A stretch of 64,000 bases of DNA. Source: an uncultured Chitinophaga sp. (GTDB lineage Bacteria > Bacteroidota > Bacteroidia > Chitinophagales > Chitinophagaceae). Shown here piece after piece: positions 45,195-53,290 of the stretch (its first letter is position 1; every line of letters begins with the position of its first letter). Location: positions 124,001 to 188,000 of the forward strand of contig NZ_CAMLHC010000002.1 in NCBI RefSeq assembly GCF_946479755.1, read 5' to 3'. The notes under the pieces were generated by a model. The model ran no database searches, was not told the origin of the DNA, and was given only the letters and a program-made list of their open reading frames with translations. Both the position numbers and the translations under genes were made by a program.

Positions 45195-46586
45195 TTAGAA
45201 TTTGAGACTGATCCTGGTATTGATAAACAGGCCATCCTTTGAAGCAGGTGTTATATCCCTGATAAAGGCGCCAGCTTTGAAATACTGAAAGCCACCGTTC
45301 AACGAGATAAATTTGTTCAAACTGTAGATGAAGCTCGCGAGCCAGGCCGTGCCGATATGTCTTTCTGCAGATGTTGATCCGGCGACGTTAAATCCTCCGC
45401 TGGGCCTGTAAACACCATCCTGTAAGGAATAGCGCCAGTTGAGTACCACATCCGCCTGTGCCATTATCTTCTTACCAATATTGATAGTGGCATAGGGGTG
45501 TAAATCGATCAGGTTAACAGGACCGATCTGTGGGCTGAAACCAAAGTATCCGCCTTTGGGATAGAGTGGATTGAAAGACTGAAGATGACCGTCTCCTTTT
45601 TGTCTGTCTCCTGAGATGTAGTCATTCCGCAGGCTGATCGCCGGCTTGCCGGGCAGGTGTTCAAACAGGTAGCCTGCTTCCACGGACGCTGTCCAGGCGT
45701 TGATGCGGCCATCTCCAAAAGAACCGAACTGCCAGGCGGCTTCCAGGTTGTAAATGAAACCGCCGCCATAGCGCCATATGCGGGTGCCTGCAGTATGCCG
45801 CAATTCTTTATGGATGCCTTCTTCAAACGTAGAGCGGTCGCGCTTAATACCGATGTAATACAAGTCGATATTAGGAAAGGCGGGAAGGATGATTTTGCTG
45901 TACAATCCCCAGAGGTTCACCTGCCTGCCGTGTTTATTGTCGAAAGCGCCGGTGTAAATGGTATCGGCCATCATCGCAAATCCGTCGATGCTCCATCGCG
46001 GAGTGGTATACATCAGTTTGGCCCCGTCAAAATACAGCCGGAGGTTAGGGCCTTCTCTTACGGAAATCAGTCTGCCGCTACCATAATCCAGTTCCTGCCT
46101 GCCGGCGCGAAGGACCAGTTGCTGGTTTTTTCTTTTGATGATAGCAGCATCGATGAAGAGGTTTTGTATATTAAGATGGTCTTCGTCTATAGGACGGGGA
46201 CCATTGTCCCTTCCGGTTTCCCAGGCGCTTCTGAGCTGTGTGAAAATCCTGAACCGTTCATGCAGATGGAGATCTGCGTGCAGGTCATAACGTTGCAGCA
46301 AAAAAACATTGCGCCCAATGCCCAGCCTTCCCCAGTCTTCGTTGCTAAAATCAACATACTCCATTCTGGCACTTCCGCCGAAAGAGACGTAGGCGCTCCC
46401 GTCTTTTGACAGGCTGGTGTATTTTATTTTCCGGTAGAAGTTCCGGGTGGAATCTTTCAGTCCTGAATAGTCTTCATCAAAGCGCATCAGTTTAAAGCTT
46501 TGTCCTTTCAACCTGACGGCGGAAGAAAGACAAATAGTAACCAGAACGGCTAAACGAATAAGACGGGGAAGGCGTTTTATTGGCAA
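45195..46586 (-). CDS. Alginate-export-family outer-membrane beta-barrel (porin)
   Basis: 463 aa with a signal peptide ending near residue 29 (SAVRLKGQS). Alternating amphipathic strands throughout, ending in a terminal aromatic strand (NTRISLKF). The segment VLRAGRQELDYGSGRLISVREGPNLRLYFDGAKL matches the Alginate_exp family, which includes AlgE and various diffusion porins. The name reflects the family only; there are no alginate genes nearby in this operon. Second gene of the ten-gene operon, probably forming an entry or exit pore for its substrate. Confidence 0.85.
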   Translation of the reverse strand: MPIKRLPRLIRLAVLVTICLSSAVRLKGQSFKLMRFDEDYSGLKDSTRNFYRKIKYTSLSKDGSAYVSFGGSARMEYVDFSNEDWGRLGIGRNVFLLQRYDLHADLHLHERFRIFTQLRSAWETGRDNGPRPIDEDHLNIQNLFIDAAIIKRKNQQLVLRAGRQELDYGSGRLISVREGPNLRLYFDGAKLMYTTPRWSIDGFAMMADTIYTGAFDNKHGRQVNLWGLYSKIILPAFPNIDLYYIGIKRDRSTFEEGIHKELRHTAGTRIWRYGGGFIYNLEAAWQFGSFGDGRINAWTASVEAGYLFEHLPGKPAISLRNDYISGDRQKGDGHLQSFNPLYPKGGYFGFSPQIGPVNLIDLHPYATINIGKKIMAQADVVLNWRYSLQDGVYRPSGGFNVAGSTSAERHIGTAWLASFIYSLNKFISLNGGFQYFKAGAFIRDITPASKDGLFINTRISLKF

Positions 46587-46611
46587 TTGGAGCAGTTTTT
46601 AAAGGAATGGT

Positions 46612-47244
46612 TTAGTGTTTCAGCATGTGGTGGGCGTAGTGGATACCGATGCCATAGGCGCCGCCGTATTTTTTCATCAGGTCAGTTACAGCCTTATAAG
46701 TATCCTGACGTGCCCAGTCGCGTTGCAGTTCCAGCAGGTATTGAATGGATGTCATAGGTTTTACGCCGGCATGTATCATCCTTTGTACGGAGCGATCGTG
46801 TGCTTCAGGGCTCACATCGCCACAGGCGTCGGTGATCACGTACACATCATAACCTTCTTCGAGTGCGGAGAGGGCGGGGCCTACGATGCATACGCCAGTC
46901 CACAGTCCGGCCATAACCAGTTTCTTTTTGCCCTTTCCTGTGATGGCTTTGTAGGCAGCTTCATCTTCCCAGGTATTCATGGAAGTGCGGTCAATATAAC
47001 CGGAAGTGGCCTGCGGGTAAAATTCTTCGATCTCAGGGAAGACGGGACCGGAAAAAGATTCTTCAGCGACAGTGGTGACAATTGTCGGCACGTTGAAAAT
47101 TTTAGAGGCGCCTGCAACAACAGCAGTATTGGTCCTGAGCTCACTCAGTGAAATACTTTTAGTGGCAAAGCCCATTTGGCCTTCAAAATCGATCAGGACC
47201 AGCGCATGATTGTCGGGAGACAATAAGTGGGATGATGGTTTCAT
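46612..47244 (-). CDS. Isochorismatase-family cysteine hydrolase (YcaC-like)
   Basis: 210 aa. Catalytic triad positions are visible: Asp in ALVLIDFEGQMGFA (about residue 19), a Lys in the KGKKKLVMAG region and Cys in LWTGVCIVGPALSALEEGYDVYVITDACGDVSPEAHDRS (about 119). The length and the GVCIV motif fit the YcaC branch, amidases of unknown natural substrate. First gene of the ten-gene operon. Upstream are a sigma54-like element and the TTACG-N6-CGTAA palindrome. Confidence 0.9.
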   Translation of the reverse strand: MKPSSHLLSPDNHALVLIDFEGQMGFATKSISLSELRTNTAVVAGASKIFNVPTIVTTVAEESFSGPVFPEIEEFYPQATSGYIDRTSMNTWEDEAAYKAITGKGKKKLVMAGLWTGVCIVGPALSALEEGYDVYVITDACGDVSPEAHDRSVQRMIHAGVKPMTSIQYLLELQRDWARQDTYKAVTDLMKKYGGAYGIGIHYAHHMLKH

Positions 47245-47270
47245 TTTTTTTTAAAGTTTGCGCCAGGGAG

Positions 47271-47284
47271 TCAATTCAGATGCC
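47271..47284 (-). promoter_or_regulatory. Candidate sigma54 (-24/-12) promoter of the ten-gene operon
   Basis: On the minus strand GGCATCTGAATTGA gives GG-N10-GA, compared with the sigma54 consensus GGCAC-N5-TTGC; only the last base of the -12 pair differs. It would start transcription near 47259, 15 bp before the first start codon. The palindrome at 47340-47355 is then near -89, a normal enhancer distance. Confidence 0.45.
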
Positions 47285-47339
47285 TAATTGTAAGTTGCTG
47301 ATAATTAGTTGGTTGTATTTTTTTAAAAGATGGTCGGGA

Positions 47340-47355
47340 TTACGCTATTTCGTAA
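47340..47355 (-). promoter_or_regulatory. Palindrome TTACGAAATAGCGTAA, likely activator site of the ten-gene operon
   Basis: Arms TTACG/CGTAA with a 6-bp spacer, read on the minus strand. The match to the site before the GAF-sigma54 activator gene extends to TTTACGAAATAkCGTAA with one mismatch. It lies 96 bp upstream of the first gene of the operon. Confidence 0.65.
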
Positions 47356-47386
47356 AATTATGAAAGGATGTATAAAGTGCTTACAG

Positions 47387-47417
47387 AAAAGCCCGTTTAC
47401 GGGAACCGTAAACGGGC
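47387..47417 (-). terminator. Intrinsic terminator of the second alpha/beta hydrolase gene
   Basis: A perfect 12-bp stem, GCCCGTTTACGG with CCGTAAACGGGC, and a GAA loop. Four T on the minus strand side (47390-47387) make it a terminator for the hydrolase gene ending at 47441, isolating it from the ten-gene operon. Confidence 0.88.
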
Positions 47418-47440
47418 TTTATGTTTATCAGGAATGATGG

Positions 47441-48151
47441 TTAACGGGACACTGCTTCGGCAGCTCCGGCAATAACAGCAGCTACTTTTTGCGGCTGGGA
47501 CATGAACACAACATGGCTGCCCTGGATCTCAGTGATCTGTGTGTCGGAGCGTTTGTACATATTCCGCTGGATATCGGGATGGATGCTTTTGTCTTCCGTG
47601 GCCACGATGCCGAAAGTGGGCTTGGTCCTCCAGGCGGCTTCACTGATAGGAGAGAGGAAACATTCACCGTAGAACGCGCCTTGTGAGGCGTACATGAAAG
47701 CGGCTGTCGCTTCGCTCAGGTCTGCACAGAAGCCCGTGTGGAATTTTGCCTGGTCATAGTAAACGATGCCTTTTTCATTGGGAGGCAGTATGCCGTTTTC
47801 CGGCGCCGGCGGGGCGGATTGGAACCACTGAAGGGCTGTTTCGTTGTTGTCCGGCTGGAAGGCCGCGATGTATACCAGTCCCGCTACCTTGGGGTGATTG
47901 CCGGCTTCTGTGATAACGGCGCCTCCCCATGAGTGTCCGGCGAGAATGGCTGGGCCGTCCTGTGCGTCCAGTGCCAGATGGGTAGCGGCCACATCATCCT
48001 TTAGAGACGTCAGGGGATTTTGTACAACGGTTACCTGATACCCTTGTTGGGTAAGGGCTTCATATACGCCTTTGTATCCGGAGCCGTCTGCGAACGCGCC
48101 ATGTACCAATACGATGTTTTTTACTGCGGGGAGGTTTGACTGATTTTTCAT
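47441..48151 (-). CDS. Alpha/beta hydrolase (salicylate esterase / EstC-like)
   Basis: 236 aa from the ATG at 48151; an upstream in-frame extension has no family similarity. Motifs: IVLVHGAFADGSGYKGVYEALTQQGYQV, nucleophile Ser in LAGHSWGGAVITEAG (about residue 79), acid Asp in VATEDKSIHPDIQ and catalytic His in IQGSHVVFMSQP. This matches small esterases and hydroxynitrile-lyase-like hydrolases. No signal peptide. It forms a single-gene transcript with its own terminator. Confidence 0.9.
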   Translation of the reverse strand: MKNQSNLPAVKNIVLVHGAFADGSGYKGVYEALTQQGYQVTVVQNPLTSLKDDVAATHLALDAQDGPAILAGHSWGGAVITEAGNHPKVAGLVYIAAFQPDNNETALQWFQSAPPAPENGILPPNEKGIVYYDQAKFHTGFCADLSEATAAFMYASQGAFYGECFLSPISEAAWRTKPTFGIVATEDKSIHPDIQRNMYKRSDTQITEIQGSHVVFMSQPQKVAAVIAGAAEAVSR

Positions 48152-48462
48152 GGTGTTTTGTGTTTGAATTTTTTGTTTTTGTGTTGACAATACAAAGGTG
48201 CAACGAAAGCGCTGCGTGGTTAGTAGACGGATTACCCGGTGTGTTGTAATTATTTCCCTTTTTAGGATATTAACACTGGAAAAGCTGTACTGGTTTTTCT
48301 GTTGATGGTGAAAGCCGGGCTTATCTGTGCTGCCCACGAAAGTAACATGCGGAGCTGCAGGCCTTTTGCCGGATGAGAGAGATTAATTTTTTTTAATGCA
48401 AAAATGTAACAATGGTCAGAGAGGAAGTTGGATAAAATTTTCCGATCTTCAGAAAAAAACAT
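48152..48462. other. 311-bp divergent intergenic region
   Basis: This region must contain promoters for the alpha/beta hydrolase (minus) and the 402-aa unknown gene (plus). I see no ORF with coding character, no hairpin terminator and no clear palindrome. It is locally AT-rich near 48380-48460. Confidence 0.5.
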
Positions 48463-49671
48463 ATGCAGCTGACAGCATTAAAAGAAGACATACTTCAGAG
48501 ATGGATAGCCGCTTTCGGGGGAATAGACAAGGTAGAGCAGGCTAAAGCTGTGGCAGTGCGGTATGTGTATGCCCGGAACGAATGTTACCAACTGAATAAC
48601 TATGATGGCAGGCAGATAACGCCTGACGAAGAGGTATTTCCGGAACCAACGGAAGGTGCCGGGTATAAATACGGACTGGATAAGGAAGGCCGGCCTTGTT
48701 ACCTGTTTTATGAACATCAGCATAACCAGGTAGCGTGGGAAGGTTATTTTCGCTATAGTGAAGAGGAGGCGTTGTACGTTGAATTTAACAGGAATGAAGG
48801 CACGCCTGTAAAAGTACAGCGGGTATATATGGAGGAAGGAAGGGTGGCGGGGTATCAGTCGTGCAGGATCAACGGGCTTCAGTTAGGCCCTGCGTATGCT
48901 ACACTCGCTCCGGCGGTCATGGTGCCACAACTGATACAAAACCACGCACTGATTTTAGAGGTGGAAAAATACCGGTATGAAGAGGGGCGTATTGCAGGGA
49001 CAAAACGTTTGTCCATTGTGCCGGGTATCGGCGAGTACCTGTCGGAACAGCAATATGTTTATAACGAAAAAGGTGAATTACAGGAGATTTCGAGAGTAGA
49101 TGACAGCGGTCATGTGATGTTCGATTATGTAAAAGCACCTGAAGGTAAGACATTAGCGGACCTGGCAGATGAACTTTCGGTACAGATCGCCGATGCGGTG
49201 ACGGCGGGTTTGCAGGCGCAGGGTATCGGGGAACCGCTGACCATCATAGAGCTCAATTACCGGGCGGCAGATAATTATCATCCGCTCGTAAAGTTACTGA
49301 CGGCGGAAGAACAGCGGCGGTTGGCCAGGGAATTGGAAGGAGAGGAGCTGATGCAGGCGATGCTTTTCTCTGACGGGGAATATATTACCGTGGATGATGC
49401 CACCCACGCCCGGTTATTAAAGGCATTCACAGACGAAATACTTCGCAGTGAACAATATGATGTGGCTGACGGAATGATGCACCAGGTAGCCAGGCGGCTG
49501 ACTGCTTCCCATTTTTCCGGTAAGATACCTTTAGACGATCATTTTTTCGTTTATGCGGTAGACTGGAGTTTAAGCGACGATGATACCATCAGCCTGCTGC
49601 GCGCCTGCGGTATGTCTGAGGATACTTTTGCGTACTGGCGTTCGCGTGGCCTCTTCACGGGGGAAGAATAG
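48463..49671 (+). CDS. Unknown 402-aa protein
   Basis: No signal peptide, membrane segment or recognised catalytic motif. The first 230 residues contain alternating YxYxxG segments (CYLFYEHQHNQVAWEGYFRYSEEE, EEGRVAGYQSCRI, YEEGRIAGTKRLSIV, YVYNEKGELQEISRVDDSG) that look like short antiparallel strands similar to MORN- or RHS-like turns. The C-terminal 170 residues are helical and acidic. It is monocistronic and flanked by divergent and convergent genes. It may be a large-protein immunity or DUF-type cytoplasmic protein, but that is a guess. Confidence 0.7.
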   Translation: MQLTALKEDILQRWIAAFGGIDKVEQAKAVAVRYVYARNECYQLNNYDGRQITPDEEVFPEPTEGAGYKYGLDKEGRPCYLFYEHQHNQVAWEGYFRYSEEEALYVEFNRNEGTPVKVQRVYMEEGRVAGYQSCRINGLQLGPAYATLAPAVMVPQLIQNHALILEVEKYRYEEGRIAGTKRLSIVPGIGEYLSEQQYVYNEKGELQEISRVDDSGHVMFDYVKAPEGKTLADLADELSVQIADAVTAGLQAQGIGEPLTIIELNYRAADNYHPLVKLLTAEEQRRLARELEGEELMQAMLFSDGEYITVDDATHARLLKAFTDEILRSEQYDVADGMMHQVARRLTASHFSGKIPLDDHFFVYAVDWSLSDDDTISLLRACGMSEDTFAYWRSRGLFTGEE

Positions 49672-49742
49672 GGATAGCTATCGCTTTGTCTCTTGTTACT
49701 ACGGTCTGGAGAGGATGCCGGGCATGTCTCCAGTTGCATTCA

Positions 49743-50789
49743 TCACCAGCGTTTCAGTTTTTTAATATAGGCGGTCAGTTCATTGGCCATCAGCTGATGT
49801 TCGGCCAGGTTGGGGTGTCCGCCGCAACCGCTTTGATATTTCCTGCTGTAAAAATACCTGCTCACCTTTTTATCCTGTGTGGCGGCTACCACGGCAGTGA
49901 TATACCGCTGTAATACCGGTGAAAACGCGGTATCTGCCATGGGGCTGTCGATGCAGATGATGCTGGCTGCCGGGTAATATGTCCGCAACTTTTTCAGGAA
50001 CCCGACATAAGCCTGGCAGAAGCGGACGGAGTCCTGCGGACCGTCATTTTCGCCGAGGGTGACAGCCACCACGTCCGGCTGGTAGTTGGCGAAATCCCAC
50101 AGGATGGAGTCGCGGTGCATATTGACTTTGTCAAACACCTGTGGCATGGTGAGCGACATACCGCAACAGCTCCGGATAAGCCCGATGCCGGAAACGGAAC
50201 TGAGTTGCCATTGCGCGTTGAGCTTGCGGGCCGTCAAGGCGCCATAACTCTTCCAGGCGTTGTGCTGATCATACCACTGTCCCTGTCCGCAGGGTTTTCC
50301 CGACTGATCGCTGCCGGAGCCGCAGGTGATGGAATTGCCAATGAATTCAATTTTTCGTATAGGCGATACCGGTAGCGGCAGCAGTTCCTGGCAACGCATA
50401 CCGGCGAACTCGAGGTAACCGATACCGGCCTCGGTATTTTTACAGATAACGATGGTATGCGGACCGTCATTCAGTCCCTGATGCAGGCGGATGGTATCGC
50501 TTTTGCCCAGCAGCTGCTGACGGACAGGCGGTTTATTATCGATAATAACAGAGACGTAGTTGTGGTTGGTGCCGTATAACATTTCATCGTTCAGCACGAT
50601 CTCACAGTGCGGTCCTTTGAAGCGGGCGGTCACATACACGCCGGGAGCCCAGAAGCGGGGCGTGGCGGGACGGGAGAAATCAATGCGGCCCACGTACTCG
50701 AAATAGCCGTTATCGGCAGAGTAGAAGGTGTCGGCGTGGCTGGTTTGCCACAGCAGGCAGCTCAGTAACAGGACAAGGATCTTATACAC
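49743..50789 (-). CDS. Secreted SGNH esterase, carbohydrate esterase family 2-like
   Basis: 348 aa. Signal peptide about 1-19 (LLLSCLLWQTSHA). N-terminal jelly-roll at about 25-140, then an SGNH hydrolase: block I KIEFIGNSITCGSGSD with the nucleophile Ser (about residue 153), block III ALTLGEND-like VAVTLGENDGPQD and block V GCGGHPNLAEHQ with the catalytic His (about 324). This two-domain order is CE2, acetyl esterases acting on xylan, mannan or glucomannan. CE2 uses a Ser-His dyad, so lack of the block V Asp is normal. Its substrate class fits the nearby cellobiose epimerase. Confidence 0.85.
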   Translation of the reverse strand: MYKILVLLLSCLLWQTSHADTFYSADNGYFEYVGRIDFSRPATPRFWAPGVYVTARFKGPHCEIVLNDEMLYGTNHNYVSVIIDNKPPVRQQLLGKSDTIRLHQGLNDGPHTIVICKNTEAGIGYLEFAGMRCQELLPLPVSPIRKIEFIGNSITCGSGSDQSGKPCGQGQWYDQHNAWKSYGALTARKLNAQWQLSSVSGIGLIRSCCGMSLTMPQVFDKVNMHRDSILWDFANYQPDVVAVTLGENDGPQDSVRFCQAYVGFLKKLRTYYPAASIICIDSPMADTAFSPVLQRYITAVVAATQDKKVSRYFYSRKYQSGCGGHPNLAEHQLMANELTAYIKKLKRW

Positions 50790-50870
50790 AGTCTGTAAGT
50801 TTAAGGGATGCTTTATATTTGCGGTTGCGGTTATACGGTAAATTAAGCATTACAGGCCGAATTGTCAAAC

Positions 50871-51830
50871 ATGGGTGAAATAACAACAACGAAAAGAAAG
50901 CCTTACTGGCGTCTGCTGCTACTGTCCTTTAAAGATGCCTATCAGTCTTTGCAGGCCAACGACCCGCTGCGGCTGGCAGGAGCTACCGCTTTTTTTACCA
51001 CGTTCGCCCTGCCTGCCATCCTGGTGATCCTCATACAGCTGCTGCGTCTTATTTTCCGGATGGAACATCCGGGCCGCCGTTTGTCTATGCAGCTGGAAGC
51101 GCTGTTTGGCGTGGAGACTGCCGAAGCGATCGTGCAAACGCTGCGGGCCTTCAGGAGCATCGCGCAGAACTGGCTGATCGGCATCGCAGGATTCCTGTTT
51201 TTGCTGTTTGTCGCTACCACCCTGTTTAAAATCATCAAAGGCTCCATCAATGAACTGTGGAAGATAAAGCCTGTTCACCGCGCCAGCTTCGGCCAGATCA
51301 TGGTATCGCGGCTGCGGGGCGTGCTGGTGATCTTCTTTGCGGGGCTGCTGTTCCTCATCGACGTGGTAGCGGAAGCTGCCCAGGCTTTTTTAGGGAAATA
51401 CATCAGCATCTACCTGCCGGCGCTGGCGTCTTACTATAACAGCGCACTCAATTACGTACTGTCTGTGCTGATCGTCACCACCTGGTTTTATCTCGTTTTC
51501 TATTTTATCCCCGACGGGCGGCCGCGCATGAAGCCGGGCATTGTCGGCGCACTGGTGACCGGTATTCTTTTCAGTATTGGTAAAATAGTCCTGAAAGTAT
51601 TACTCACCTATAGCAGTATCAACACCCTCTATGGCGCATCGGCATCTACCGTGCTGTTACTGCTGTTTATGTTCTATTCTTCCATTATCTTCTATTTCGG
51701 CGCCGCTTTCACCAACGCCTGGTCTTCCCACATCGGCATGCCTATCCGTGCGGCCCATCATGCCGCGCATTATGAGCTGAAAACGGCGGACGAGCAACCA
51801 CCTGCTTCACCGGATAACAAATTACCGTAA
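50871..51830 (+). CDS. YihY/BrkB-family inner-membrane protein
   Basis: 319 aa from the ATG at 50871. About six hydrophobic helices. The family pattern NDPLRLAGATAFFTTFALPAILVIL and the later TWFYLVFYFIPDGRPRMKPGIVGALVTGILFSIGK fit YihY (formerly annotated, wrongly, as RNase BN). Function unestablished; some members affect lipopolysaccharide or anionic-phospholipid transport. Stands alone, 80 bp before the sugar transporter. Confidence 0.9.
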   Translation: MGEITTTKRKPYWRLLLLSFKDAYQSLQANDPLRLAGATAFFTTFALPAILVILIQLLRLIFRMEHPGRRLSMQLEALFGVETAEAIVQTLRAFRSIAQNWLIGIAGFLFLLFVATTLFKIIKGSINELWKIKPVHRASFGQIMVSRLRGVLVIFFAGLLFLIDVVAEAAQAFLGKYISIYLPALASYYNSALNYVLSVLIVTTWFYLVFYFIPDGRPRMKPGIVGALVTGILFSIGKIVLKVLLTYSSINTLYGASASTVLLLLFMFYSSIIFYFGAAFTNAWSSHIGMPIRAAHHAAHYELKTADEQPPASPDNKLP

Positions 51831-51870
51831 TCGGATAAATAAGTATTACAGAAAATGTATTTTGTGGGGA

Positions 51871-51878
51871 TAGTTTTG
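51871..51878 (+). promoter_or_regulatory. -7 promoter element (TAGTTTTG) for transporter-epimerase operon
   Basis: An exact match to the Bacteroidota TAnnTTTG -7 box, 32 bp before the transporter ATG. I do not see a good -33 TTTG at the standard 19-bp spacing. Confidence 0.4.
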
Positions 51879-51910
51879 CCTGGTACTAACAGCCAGCTTT
51901 ATACCCACGT

Positions 51911-53290
51911 ATGGACAACCAAATAACACTCAGGGAAAAAATCGGCTATGGTTTTGGCGATATGGCTTCTTCCATGTTCTGGAAGCTGTTCGGCATGTAT
52001 CTGTTGTTTTTTTATACCGATGTGATGGGCATCACCGCCGCCGCCGCAGGTACTATGTTTCTCATCACCCGGATCTGGGATACGCTTTTTGACCCGGTCG
52101 TAGGTACCATGGCCGACCGCACCAGTTCCCGCTGGGGCAAGTTCCGCCCATATCTTCTGTACATGGCCCTCCCTTTTGGCATTATCGGGGTGCTCACTTT
52201 TACCACACCTGCCTATAGCGCTTCAGGTAAACTGATCTATGCCTATATCACTTATTCCGTGATGATGATGATCTATTCGCTGATCAATGTGCCGTATGCG
52301 TCGCTGCTGGGTGTTATCTCGCCGGACGGGCGTGATAGGAATACGCTGGCTTCTTTCCGGATGGCGTTTGCCTTTGGCGGCAGCCTGCTGGCGGTAGCGT
52401 TGATTGAGCCGCTGGTCAGTATTTTCAGCGAAGGGGCTACGCCGCAGCGCGGCTGGCAGCTGGGTGTGGCGGTCATCGCGCTGCTATGCGTGTTGCTGTT
52501 CCTGTTATGTTTTGCCTGGGTGAAAGAACGGGTGAAACCGGCGTTTGAACAATCTGCTTCCCTGAAAGACGACCTGCGTGACCTGTGGCAGAACAGGCCA
52601 TGGTGGATATTATTAGGCGCGGGTGTGGCAGCGCTTATTTTCAATTCTATCCGCGATGGCGCCACCCTCTACTACTTCAAGTATTTTATCCAACAGGACG
52701 CCGCTTTTCAGCTGGGTAATGCCAAGGTGACGTATGCTACCCTTTACCTGCTGATCGGCCAGGGCGCCAATATCCTGGGGGTAGTGCTGGCGTCGCCGGT
52801 AGGCAACCGTATCGGTAAAAAGAACACCTATCTCTGGGCTATGGTGATCGCTTCTGTGTTCAGCATCGGGTTTTTCTGGTTACAGAGAGAGCAGCTGGTG
52901 CTCATATACGTGTTTCAGTGCCTCATCAGCGTTTGTGCGGGGATTGTATTCCCGTTGTTATGGTCCATGTATGCGGATATCGCGGACTATTCCGAATGGA
53001 GGAACGGCCGCAGGGCCACGGGGCTTATCTTCTCCTCTTCCTCTATGTCGCAGAAGTTTGGCTGGACGATCGGTGGCGCTATTACCGGCTGGCTGCTGGG
53101 ATACTTCGGCTTTCAGGCCAACAGTGTACAGGAGCATGCCACGCAGCAGGGGATCGTGCTGATGTTAAGCTGGCTGCCCGCCGCAGGGTCCTTATTGTCT
53201 ATTCTCTTTATCGTTTTATATCCTTTGTCGGAAGACCGTATCGCCCTTATCAGCAAAGAACTGGCTGTCCGCAAACAACAACTCAACTGA
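51911..53290 (+). CDS. MFS sugar transporter, glycoside-pentoside-hexuronide family
   Basis: 459 aa, 12 hydrophobic helices. The start LREKIGYGFGDMASSMFWKLFGMYLLFFYTDVMGI and the loop RTSSRWGKFRPYLLYMALPFG are typical of the GPH (MelB-like) symporters, which import disaccharides with H+ or Na+. The stop codon overlaps the ATG of the cellobiose 2-epimerase gene by one base (TGATG), showing translational coupling. The likely cargo is a beta-1,4-linked disaccharide such as cellobiose or mannobiose. Confidence 0.92.
   Translation: MDNQITLREKIGYGFGDMASSMFWKLFGMYLLFFYTDVMGITAAAAGTMFLITRIWDTLFDPVVGTMADRTSSRWGKFRPYLLYMALPFGIIGVLTFTTPAYSASGKLIYAYITYSVMMMIYSLINVPYASLLGVISPDGRDRNTLASFRMAFAFGGSLLAVALIEPLVSIFSEGATPQRGWQLGVAVIALLCVLLFLLCFAWVKERVKPAFEQSASLKDDLRDLWQNRPWWILLGAGVAALIFNSIRDGATLYYFKYFIQQDAAFQLGNAKVTYATLYLLIGQGANILGVVLASPVGNRIGKKNTYLWAMVIASVFSIGFFWLQREQLVLIYVFQCLISVCAGIVFPLLWSMYADIADYSEWRNGRRATGLIFSSSSMSQKFGWTIGGAITGWLLGYFGFQANSVQEHATQQGIVLMLSWLPAAGSLLSILFIVLYPLSEDRIALISKELAVRKQQLN

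Noticed and set aside
45195..46586. Reading the alginate-export-family porin as evidence of alginate metabolism
   Set aside because: The family includes general porins. No alginate genes accompany it, and the PL6 lyase lies 8 kb away on a different transcript.
52918..53289. Upstream extension of the cellobiose epimerase frame into the transporter gene
   Set aside because: The region encodes transporter helices in another frame, and the ATG at 53290 overlapping the stop codon gives the family's normal N-terminus.
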